From the NCBI GenBank assembly GCA_051294375.1, contig CM119263.1, forward strand, positions 17,156,171 through 17,220,170: a stretch of DNA of 64,000 nt, read 5' to 3'. The DNA is from Paraspadella gotoi. Taxonomy: Eukaryota > Chaetognatha. Under the pieces are notes generated by a model. It had not been told where the DNA came from. It was given only the letters and a program-made list of their open reading frames with translations, and searched no databases. Below, piece by piece: positions 37,977-62,571 of the stretch; within the stretch, counting starts at the first letter, position 1; every line of letters starts with the position of its first letter. Position numbers and translations under genes: made by a program.

Positions 37977-40900
37977 TCAAGTTCGTCTCGCTTCTCGTTC
38001 AAACTTAGAAACGAATTCTTCCAAGACGCGGAAAATAATTTGGGCTTCGTTTTTGTCTCCTCCGGCGTAACCACGCCCACCGTCCGCGTCGTCACTGACG
38101 AGGTCCACACGGCGCCAGGCGCGCTGCAGCATCTCCTCTGCAGACGCGGCTGTCGCGTCCAAACGTATTCGGCGCTCGGAGGCGTGGCGGACGAAGAGGC
38201 TCATCACTTCTACATAGCGGTCGCCCTGTGAGAGGCGGGACGTATTAGGATTTATTTGAATTGCAAAAGTAAATAAGAATGTAGTACAATAAAATTGTAG
38301 GCGTTGGTCTGTTTATTATAAAATAATAAATGATTTAAATACCTGTTCTCGACGCTTGTCCTCAACAGCTCTAATATGGTCGGAAATCAAAGACAATCCG
38401 TCGCATAATTCCTTAATCGCAAAAAAAAAAAAAAAATTTTTCAAAGTGTGAATAACTATGGACAGCGCTGAGTAGCGAGTATCCCTACCTCTCTTTCTCG
38501 CGAGACAGACGAGAAAGATAACGAGGCGGCTGACGTCAAAGACGGCAACTCTTTTCTCAGATCTAAAGCCACGGGCACGTGTTCCTTTATGGCTCGTACG
38601 AGACGCTGAATAAAAGATAATGCGTGGCAATATTAAAAGATACCCAGAATCCCTAAATGTCTTTCTTGAACATCGGGATTATACAGTACCTGTAAATGGT
38701 TGTAATCCCCGATTGAATGTTGATCAAGTTTTTGTAAAATTCTAACCCGAGACACCGGACCTTGACACGAAACAAACGAAATCTTATTCTAAATCTGTCA
38801 TGACTAATATTTTTTTTTCTTGATACTTATTTTTAGCTTATTTTCATTAAAAAAAAAAAAAACCAACGAACCTTGGTCTCGGCTCAGCGTGCCCATGATT
38901 TGAATGACCTCGAAAATGGCGCCGAGCATCTCGCTCATGACGATCTCCTCGGCGGCAGCGGAAATGAGCGAAAAACTTTGCTCGGTTCTTTCTGCTTTTT
39001 GCCAAAATTGCGTTTTAAACATCAAATCGCGAACGCGAAGTTTGAGAAACGGAATCTGAAAATGGATCGTATCTTTGAATCAACCCGATCAAATCAATCA
39101 AATCAATCAGTCAAGGAATCATTCAAACCAATCAATTCAATTCATACGATTTGATCGGTAAATAAATCAAATCAACCAATTATTTCAATGAATCCATCAA
39201 TCAATTCTATATAAACCCTCTCCACGACCATCACCTTCTCGAGTCTGTTCATGACCGCAACGTCCTTCCCGAATCCCCTCCTCCTCCCCCAACCGTCTCC
39301 GTCTTCCGGCAACGCCCTTTCCACGTCCTCGGCGACATCCGGAGTCAGCGTGGAGTCGTCCATGTCTTTGACGGCCATCTCGAAGTTTTCCGCCTCTAGA
39401 CGATGTTTCCTCAAGACGGTCTCCAATCGACGTCCCCAATCGGTCGTCGATTGTCCTCCGGACGAAGCAGGAGAGTTGACGCGGCGCTGCAGCTCCGCCA
39501 TCAGACTGTCAAGGGGCTTTGCGACGGTCGAGGGCGGATCGGGTCGCGGACGGGAGGAGGAGTTTCTCGGCTGATTTGTAGGTGGCGGTGGTGGCGGAGG
39601 AGGAGGGGGCGGTGGTGGAGGAGGAGGAGGTGGGGTCGGAGGAACTCCTCCCGGTTGACGGACCTCGCGAATTCGTGCGCTTGGAGTTCCATGGCGTTGT
39701 GACGGAACCGGAAGCACAACGCGATGTTGCTGGCTATTGCTGGAATTTCTGCCGTTATTGTTGCTGCGAACATTGTCGTCGTTGTCTCGTTCGTCGGAGT
39801 TGATTCGCGGATTTAGTCCTGTGCTGCGGAGATTTCGAATTGCCTGCTGCACGAAGTTTTCCTCCGGTTCCATGGGTGAGTTTCTTTCCCGCGGTCGACT
39901 TACCCTGGGATCCCTTCCCCTTTCTTGAGTCTGTTCTCGCTCGAAAGGGTCAGGCAAACGAGAAATTCTCGAAGGAGGCGATTTCGTCGTCGTTAAGGGC
40001 GTCGTCGTTGTCGTCGTTGTCGTCACTGTAGCAGATGGATCAGGGATGAACTCTGACCAACTCTGACGCTCTATCTCCTCTTCCAAGACCTCAACCTCTT
40101 CATCATCCTCACTGTCGAAGAGAAAATCATCGAAATTAGTCACGTGAACATCCCACTCTTCCTCCTCCTCCTCATCTTCATCCATTTCGGTCCTGGGAGT
40201 CTCCACGGATTTCGACGACGAGATTTTCCCCAGCGCATCGTCCGCGCGCGTCGCCGGCCTCTCATCCGCCCCTTTTACTCTTTTAGAGCCGGGCGTCACA
40301 TCGACGAGCCGGTTGAGGACGGCCTCCGTCTCCATCCGCATCTTCCGATGCTCCAAAGCGGCGATCCGCCTCTCGCTCTCAACTGTCTCGTTCAACGAGG
40401 TCGCCGTCACTTCCTCCACTCGACGTCTCAACGTGTCGAGCTTTTGTCGCCTCAACGCCGTCTTCAATCGGTCCGTCGATCGGTGCTGGATGCTCTCCAG
40501 GATTTCGGCGTGCTTGTTCAGGCGTTCTCGCTCCATTTGGAGGATGAGTCGATAAACTGGGTTGATGCTGAGGCGATGGAGTTCCGTTTCGAGGTCGATG
40601 GGGTCGTCGTCGTCGTCTTTGTCAAGGAGCGCCTTTTTACTCTTCGATGTCTCTAATATTTTCTCTTTGTTTTTCGACTCGTGACTTTTTCGATCGGTGG
40701 ATCTCCCCGAACTCGATCCGTCCGTTGCCTTTCGATCTTTCCAACTCTTCGATCCCTGCGAACCCACGACCTCAGAAGATTCCTTCTTTTCCTTCTCCCT
40801 GTTCTTAATAAACTCTTGGTGCGAATAAGGCAATAACTGAAGGATCCTGGGCCAGAGGGTGCGCTTGGCGTCGGTGTCCAGCAGGTCGTCGATGCGGTCC

Positions 40901-41690
40901 GCGAAGGCGGCGACGTCTCGATCGTCGAAGTAAATCTCGAGGATCTTGCGCAGTTTGATTTGCTCTATTTTGGTCAAGTGATACTCGATCTTCTCTTTGA
41001 AAGTCCGCATTGGCCAAGATAAGATGTCCTCCCGGTTGAAGCGGTCCAAGGCTGAATTCTTCGAAAGCTCAGCTTCTGATTTGGATCCAGTCTTTCCTGA
41101 GGGGGTCTTGATGGAGGATCCGAGATCGCTAGATTTTTCCACGACCTGAATGGGGATGGGAAGTGGAAATGGAGTCGGCTGACAAAATTCAATTCAAACA
41201 AAAACAACGACAACAACCAAAAACTTGGCTTGGCTTGGCTTCCATTATTACAGAGCTCATTTTAAGAATTATACATTTGTCAAATTTGACCTCGTTTCCC
41301 TCATTCCAACCAACAAACACACCTTCTTCTTCCCAAATATCCCGTCGATTTTCGCCCACTCCTTTTCCGAGAAAAGCGCGCCTCCGCTCGGCAACCCAAA
41401 GGAGGAATCGAACCAATCTCCCCCAAAACCATCTCCGCTTCCTCCTCCGCCTCCCCCACGCGACACCAGCAGCGTCGGCGACGATCCCGAACCCTGCAGC
41501 AGCTTGACGACGTGCGTGTGCGACGCCTGTCGCACGTCGATCCCGTTGATTTTCAAGATGGCGTCGCCGACGGCGAGACCGGCGCGTACGGCAGCGCCGT
41601 CGACCTCGAGCTGCTCCACGCGCGTCGGGTTGGATCCTCGGATGACGAAGCCGAAACCTTCGTCGTCGTCGGTTTCGTTCACCCCGCTGA

Positions 41691-41736
<46 letters not shown>

Positions 41737-43198
41737 GCCGCCGCCAAATCGTTCGATGACGACGAGGCGTTCTGAATCATCGACGTTGTTGCGTCGTTGC
41801 GGTTGGCGTTGATGGTGTAGAGAGGTAGTACGGTTGAAGCTCCTGGAGGAAGGTCCGGCGAATCGAGTTGACGTTGTTGGGATCTGTAATGTTTAATGCT
41901 TTTAATTTCTTTTTTTAACAGTTTCTTGAGAATAAAGAAATTAGGGAAAATGTGGTCGGACCTTCCGCCCTGATTTCTCTTCCCTCTCTTCTTCGACCCA
42001 ATTGAGTTCTTCGTCGAATTGCGCCAAATGATGCTTGGGGATGAAGGGTCGGATGACTGAGATGACCTGTCGTTGCTTGGGGGTGGTCAACAGCAGGTTC
42101 AAGGATTGGGTCACCAGATGGACGTCCTGAAAATGGACCGATACTAATTATATAAAAAACTATACTGTTTATTAATGTTTATTACCTGCGATTCCGCGTA
42201 TCTCCTTAAAGTCCTCAGCACGGCGCGATGCTTGTCGGCGTCCTCACCAATCAGCCACCCGAGGCGCCGAAAGACCGCGACCGCGCCGTCAAAGCGGACG
42301 GCGGCGTTGGCGGTCGATTGCTTCGGCGGCTGATCCGGCCGCAATACCTCCAGCTGCAGCGGACCCAGCGGCCTTACCAGCAGCGTCTCCAGCATCTCGC
42401 TGCGGACGACGCGGCGTCCGTTAACGGAGAGGACGACGTCGCCGGGGCGGAGGCCGAGTTTGTAAGCTGGAGATCCTGGGAAGACGCGGACGACCTGATT
42501 GGGGGCGGAAGGCTTTGATGAAACGAGCCATTCTTAAGGACAGACAGACCGACAGATGTATTTGAGGCAAAACAAAGAACCTGAACTGGATTTGCTCCAA
42601 TGACGGTGAATCCGTAGCGCCATCTGCTCGATGGAGGAATCTCGACCTCCTGCACCCGCGACACCACTTTCATGCGTGGCGAATCGGGTGCCGACACCTG
42701 CGAAAAATGAGGGAATGTGATTCGCTGATGGCGGAGAAAATCCTTCGTAGTAAATATAAGATATGGAGACAAAAATGAATCGGAATACATAAGTAACTTT
42801 GCGTCTGTTTTGGCCCGTGTCATCTTCTTAAAATTTCTACAGTTCCTTTCCTTTTTATGTACATATGCTGTATATACAATTATATATATTTATCCCTTTT
42901 CCATCCCCTCTGTACCAGCTTCTCCAATCCGCCTTACCTCCATCCTCTTCCTCTTGGCCACCATCTCCCTCACGCCGTCGGCCGAGTATCCCGTCACGTC
43001 GACGTCATCTACGGCGATGAGTTGGTCCCCCGGCGCCACCACCTCTCGCGCCGGCGACCACGCCTCCACGCCCACCACGTAGCAAGGTCCGGCGCCCCAG
43101 ATAGAGACGCCGAGAGACTCGGGCCACGGCGGACGCGAGGAGCGATGGGCGGGGAGCACGAAGAGAGGATTGTGGGTGGCGCCATTGTGGCGAATCAT
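37977..43198 (-). CDS. GRID2IP: delphilin-like PDZ/HHD/formin scaffold protein (complete, 11 coding exons)
   Basis: Exons in transcript order: 43198-42938, 42697-42581, 42494-42186, 42126-41962, 41883-41323, 41145-39235, 39055-38872, 38760-38690, 38605-38489, 38411-38343, 38225-37977. All junctions are GT-AG and in frame (every intron phase 0 except the one after exon 7, phase 1), giving 1337 aa. Domains: PDZ1 (about 22-85, WPESLGVSIWGAGPC); extra PDZ (101-177, YGFTVIG, then PGSPAYKLGLRPGD); HHD1 (195-275, FIPKHHLAQFDEEL); PDZ (321-425, GFGFVIRG, LLQGSGSSPTLL); HHD2 (515-587, TDAKRTLWPRILQLLPY); charged helical segment (655-770); polyproline FH1 (970-993); C-terminal FH2 (1040-1330, VSKFERE near the end). 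Known family: vertebrate delphilin (PDZ-HHD-PDZ-HHD-FH1-FH2, about 1211 aa) binds GluRdelta2 and actin regulators at synapses. The start is the first in-frame Met before PDZ1. Orthology is inferred from domain order and motifs. Confidence 0.88.
39577..39662 (-). other. FH1 polyproline tract of the delphilin-like gene
   Basis: About 18 consecutive prolines follow VPPTP within the large exon 41145-39235. In formins such tracts bind profilin or profilin-actin and SH3/WW domains. Confidence 0.8.
41693..41746 (-). repeat. (GGC)n coding repeat, 18 glycines inside a PDZ domain
   Basis: An almost pure GCC/GGC run encodes 18 glycines between the first strand of the third PDZ domain (ERLVVIERF) and its carboxylate loop (GFGF). 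It is in frame and within exon 41883-41323. Confidence 0.9.
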
Positions 43199-43724
43199 GG
43201 CGTCGAAATGAAAGACTTGAATATTGATGCTGTTGCTGATATTCTCTCCTTAATTTTGTTGTCGTCGTGGTAAGTTAAATAACATAGATAATATCCATCA
43301 TACCGAGAGGGCAATCAACAAAATATAATCATAGATTTACGATTAAAACGTTGAATTTTATTTGTACTCGAATCTCAACCGACGCACCCAACAATGTTTT
43401 GGTCCGTGAGCAATAACAAAGAAAATTCTAAGACGATTCGATGAATCATGAGAAGAAGATGAACTTTAGTTGTTGAATCCGTTTCCCTAACATCGACAAC
43501 GACGGACGAAAGCTGGAACATTTCTTGTCTCAAGACGGAATCGGATGGAATCGAGTAGAGTTCTTTTAATTTCTTTTATGGGATCAAAACTCGTAACGAA
43601 AATCTCGAAATGCGAGTATTTTTCTTTTTAATTTTTCTTGCTCCTTAATGCCTGAAATTAAACTCGCAACATGCGATGGCATTGGTCGCTGAAGAATCAT
43701 GAATACGTTTTCTCTCTCTCTCTA

Positions 43725-43742
43725 TTTCTGTCTGTCTGTCTG

Positions 43743-43818
<76 letters not shown>

Positions 43819-43819
43819 T
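43725..43819. repeat. (TCTG)n(TCTT)n tetranucleotide array
   Basis: A few TCTG units followed by about 20 TCTT units. The overlapping frame is a Phe-Leu-Ser run, not a gene. Confidence 0.95.
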
Positions 43820-44756
43820 TTTCTTTATTTATTTATTTTTCTTTCTTTCGTTATTTTTATCTTTTTTTTTCTTTCTTTCTTTTTTTTCTTTTTTTTTTCT
43901 TCCTTTTTCTCTTTTTTTCTCTCTGTCTGTCTGCTTTACCTACCAAAATATAAAAAAAACCCTAACGGAAAGAAAAAAAAATCGAAACAACATAATTCGA
44001 ATACAAACAAAAGATCAAAAGGTTTTTTTTTTAGGCGCGACAGTTTGAGTTGGAGGAGAAGAGGAGGAGGAGTGAACGCAGAAAAGAGGGAGAGGAGGAG
44101 GAGAAAGAGGAGGAAGAGAAAAAGGAAAAAAAAAAAAGCTTACATCGGTGAGACGGAATTTATTGGATGGATCGCGCCTTCAATTTTACTTGGCGACATC
44201 CGCAAATCTTTTTAACTCGAAACACCTCCTTCACGACTCAGCGTTTCCTCCTCCCTCTTCCTCCTCCTCTTCATCCCACGTCGACTTTTCTTCCGCCTCC
44301 TCCAACGGCTCCTCATCCTCCTCTTCCTCCTCCTTTTCCTCTTCGTCTTCCTCCTCTTCCACCATTATATTTCTTTTTTGTTTTCCAAGACGGTAAAATG
44401 TTTTCATATAATAACTTGATATTTTTATATAGGGTATAGGTTCCCAACTGATGACCTTCCCATTGTATAAACATAATAGATAAAAAATATTCAGAAATAG
44501 AATAATTAAAAATTAGGATAAAGGAAAAAATTTATTTTCATTAAAGTATTTTAAAATTATATTCATGACATAAAGGTGCCCCTATAGACCTTTTCCCAGT
44601 ATGTATCCCTATCAGAACATACAATTCTACTTTGTAGTCTTATCCCTATTAGTTTTTTTTAAAAAATCATATATAACTTTGGTCCCCCATCACAAAATTA
44701 TCCATTCCCACCCCTCTCTGTTCAGCCTATTAGATATTATGATTTTTCATTAATGA

Positions 44757-44905
44757 CTTTCTAACAGGAATGATGTGTGATATCTATTAGAAAACTAGGA
44801 CAGATTGTAATCTAACCTTGTGTTGTGTAGATGCTCCCTCTATTTCCAGAAGACAACACTGACTTCCCATTCCCAAAATGAGTTATTAGATATAATGATA
44901 AGTAA
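44757..44905 (-). repeat. dispersed repeat, member 1
   Basis: About 140 bases match 55868-56010 in inverted orientation, including the shared blocks AACACAAGGTTAGA, ACAATCTGTCCTAGTTT and TAATAGATATCA (as read on the strand of the other copy). No coding capacity is seen, so it looks like a short non-autonomous element. Confidence 0.7.
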
Positions 44906-45530
44906 AATATTTTTAAGAAAGCAATATATATATATTTAAAGAATATAGATTAAATGGTAAATCTTTCATAAAATATAAAAATAAAAAATAAAAAAATAGT
45001 GAAACAAGTAATTTGAAAATTTTCATAAAAGACAGACGAGGATATTTTAGACTTTATAGCCCAAAAAAAAGTAGATCCGTAACACCTCGGTCCTATTTCT
45101 CGGAAATGCGCGCGACGGTCGTCCAAAAGCACGCGCACGCCTTAGAAGCGCGTCTCGTCGGGTGTAAATCCATCACCGATTTTCTTTTTTTTGTCTCTCT
45201 GACTCTGTCGATCGCGAATCGGACGATTTCGCTTTCATCCTCCGTCGTTGTCGTCGTCGTCGTCGTCCTCATCGTCGTCGTCCTCCTTTTTTATATCCTT
45301 CCGCCGTCGGTTCGAAAGGAATCGAATTCCTTTTTCAAATCCTGTTTCTGGCTGTTGACTCCGAATCGGCTCAAGACTCCGAATCGCTCAGACCGAACGA
45401 AGAAAAAAAAAGTTCCATCTCTCCTTCGCCTCTGTAATAGGCCGTCTGATCCTTGGCGGGGAAAAAGATGGGGCAGACGAGAGTGGGGGAGAAATGAAGA
45501 GAGAGAGAGAGGAGAGAGAGAGAGAGGAAG

Positions 45531-45562
<32 letters not shown>

Positions 45563-46588
45563 AGAGAGAGGAGAGAGAGATTTATTGACTGAGGTAGCTT
45601 TTGCATTATTAATTAAGACAACTTTATGTATTAATCGTTGATTTTAAGAGTAGATTCATGGTTTAATAGATCAAATGTCTTAATTATCATGTCGATCCAG
45701 TCACGGATCGGTAGCAATATCATTAATGGCTACTATCATTATCAACTTCCATTTGCATTTCAATTTTACTTCTTCATCTCGCTGATACTTCGCTTCCACT
45801 CTCAACTTCTCTTTTCTTCGCTATTTCAATTCCAGCCTTCCAGTTCCCGCCGATTATGCCACGGATTTTTAATTGTATTTCTTGCGGGGGGAAAATATGC
45901 GCACAAACGATGGGAGAAGACAGAAAAGAAGAAGAGAGAGAAGAGACAGAGAAGAGAAGAGAGAGGAGAAGAGAGAAGAGGAAGAGAGAGAAGAGAGAGA
46001 GAGAGAGAGAGAAGACCTTCTCGTTTTGTACGGAAAACCGAAAAGAAATTTGAGAAAATCATTTTGCAGATTTTTTTTTTTTTGGTTTCGAAAACAGGAT
46101 GAAGAAAGAAGAAGAGAAGGAGGAGAGAATAGGAGGGAGAGCGAGAGGAGGTGAGAAGAAGAGGGAGGAGGAAACTTTAGCCTAAAAACGTGCGAATGAG
46201 AGACCGAAAGATATAAGAGATGGAGGGAGAGAGGGAGGAAAAAGAGCGAGGGGGAGGAGAAGCGAATGGATGAGGAGGATCCAAAATATGCAGAGAGAAA
46301 AATTGACTTTTTTTTTTGACGGTGGGGGGTCCAGGGGCTTTTAGGTCTCTGGAAAGTTTTGAGAAGAGGAAGAAAGGAGGAAGAAGACGAATGAAATTTA
46401 TGGAGGTAATGAGGAAAAATAGTTTATTTTTTTTTGGGGGGGTAGAAGAAAACGAGCGGGGGAGAAAAATACGGAGATAAATACCAAGTCAGCATTGGGA
46501 TTAAAAATTTATTTGTATTCATTATATTTTTTTTGGATCATGAATTCCTTAAATTCTGTTATTTATATATTTTTTTATTTATTTAAAT

Positions 46589-46732
46589 GCCAACAACAAT
46601 TTTTTTTATCAATAAAAAACGGACATGTTTCGACTGTTTGATTTTCGAGTCTTCGCAAAACGCTGATGAAGACTCAAAAACTAAAGAATCGAAACATGTC
46701 CATTTTTTATTTTTAAAGAAATTGTTGTTGGC
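46589..46732. repeat. 144-bp inverted repeat (hairpin), possible MITE
   Basis: The left arm (46589-46654) and right arm (46668-46732) are near-complementary over about 65 bases around a 13-base loop. Ends are GCCAACAACAATTT and its complement, and both arms carry GGACATGTTTCGA or its complement. Flanks are AT-rich. Foldback MITE, or a transcribed long hairpin precursor, are the main possibilities. Confidence 0.8.
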
Positions 46733-47068
46733 AACAAATAAAAACTCTGTTTTCTCTTAATCTTAACGCTACGTAAGGAAGTCGAAACACAATGTATTTC
46801 TTCTTTAATTGTATTTATAAAATAAAAGTTGTTGTTTTATTTAAGTATATTAATATTTATAAATTCAGTTCTAATTTATTTATTAATATGTTTATTTGTA
46901 TTCATTTAGCTTTAGTCCTTGTCATCAAAAATGTTTGGCCCCAATACGCTATTTTAATAACGTGAGCATTGGAGACCAAAGGGCAACTGGATTAGACAAG
47001 AATTCGGCTCGGATCCGTCTCTCGCTCTCTCTCTCACCGGCTCTCTCTCTCTCTTTATTTTTTTCAAT

Positions 47069-47107
<39 letters not shown>

Positions 47108-48572
47108 GACCATCTTCAAAAGAAAAGACAAAACACTTTGAAAGCCGTCGTCATCCTTCTTAATCCCTTCTTGCTCTTCTTTGCTTCGTTCACTAAAACA
47201 AACTAATCTCTTTCGATTGTTGCAAGAAAATTGTTGCGGCGGAAAAGAAGAAAGTCAAGGAAAAAAAAGGAAAAGAAAAAGAGAAATCGAGAGGAAATCG
47301 CAAAGAAAAATAAAAAGATTTACAAAAGAGAAAGTAAACTGTAAAATAATAGAATAAATAGAATAAAGTTAATTAAATAAACCTTTACGGTAATAACAAA
47401 AGTAATTAATTAATTTATTAATTAATTTAAAAAAAAGCTCCACGCGTAAATAGTTACGTAAAAAAAGTTGAATCGAGGTTTTGTAATATTCTGCTATAAA
47501 GAAATACGTAGGCACATATCTTGGATGCCAACGGAAGTTTTTTTTTTATAAAACAATGGTTCTCTGTTATCACTAAAAAAATTAAAGGAAAGTATGAAAG
47601 AAAAAAAATATATTTTCATTGAGGCGTAACTTTTCGAGCGTAAGGTGCCGCCTTATCGAGACAAAGGGAGGCGCTACTCTTATCCCGCAATTTCCTTATA
47701 TTTTACTTTGAAAAAAAAAGAGTAAAAAGAGGAAAAGGCTTAAGAATAAACGGAAGGCGTCAAGTGCCAAGAAAAGAGACAACGAAAAGCAAACCTTTTA
47801 TTTGCTATTATTTTTGTTAAGACGAAAAATGAAGGACCACCAACCGAGTCTTCAAAAAGATGAGTCTGCTGCCATATTTTGCGATGGAGCTGCGGAAAGT
47901 TGGTGCGGCGCTGCGGAAAGTTGGAGCGGCGCTGCGGAGCGTAGGAGCGGCGCTATGAAGATTTGAAGCGGTCATTTGGTATGCCTAAGATCTGTAGGTT
48001 ATCTCTTGTTATCTTTAATCTTGGTCGTGACTCATAACAATTAAACAAAAAGCGGGTGACGTTGATAATTTCGTTTTATATTAATTTATTATAAACAGAA
48101 TATATGTCAAAAAATCGGCGATTAAAATACGATGCAAGCAAATATCAAATGGGGAAAAATAACTATAGCGTGTACATTTTTAAGTGACACTAATTTAAGA
48201 TATCAAATCGGCTTTAAAAGATGCACATGGATTAAAATAATAATTTTTGATTACTAAAACTTTTGTCTTCGACATAACCCTGTTACCGCTCGTTAGGCAA
48301 ACATCGACACCCCGCAATCAACACAGCACGCGTTCCCTTTGACGCTCGCGCTCGCGAAATCCGGGATTCCGCGCGGACGGCGCTGCATGTGGGACAGGAA
48401 GTGACGTCAGAGGCTGGAATCGGGCGTCGCCGGGCAGGTTCGGGCAGGCGGTGAGGTGGCGCGGACCTTAAGGGAGAAACGAAAGACGTATTGTGAAACT
48501 TGTGTAGATGTAAACAACGCATTCGACTTCTTTAACGAAGGCCTCTCTTTATTTTTATACACGATCGTTAGA

Positions 48573-62571
<13,999 letters not shown>

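Larger units (their letters stand above)
43199..48572. other. intergenic region between two minus-strand genes
   Basis: Upstream of the delphilin-like start lie AT-rich DNA, a TCTG/TCTT array (43725-43819), a purine/pyrimidine-rich stretch at 44040-44350 (minus-strand Glu-rich frame, not assigned), a dispersed repeat at 44757-44905, GA-rich tracts at 45495-45580 and 45920-46020, the hairpin at 46589-46732, a CT tract at 47020-47108 and AT-rich DNA. 48280-48572 is GC-rich and probably the 3' untranslated region of the homeobox gene. No other gene is recognised. Confidence 0.5.

Noticed and set aside
39172-39234. Extending the large delphilin-like exon to the in-frame stop at 39172
   Set aside because: Splicing at AAG|GTGATG (39235) joins to the next FH2 exon in phase; the read-through tail is unrelated to formins.
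39251-40656. Several + strand frames of 60-170 codons opposite the large exon
   Set aside because: Shadows of the minus-strand coding sequence with no motifs of their own.
48283-48522. 79-codon - strand frame downstream of HHEX
   Set aside because: Lies after the HHEX stop without a convincing acceptor; more likely 3' untranslated sequence.
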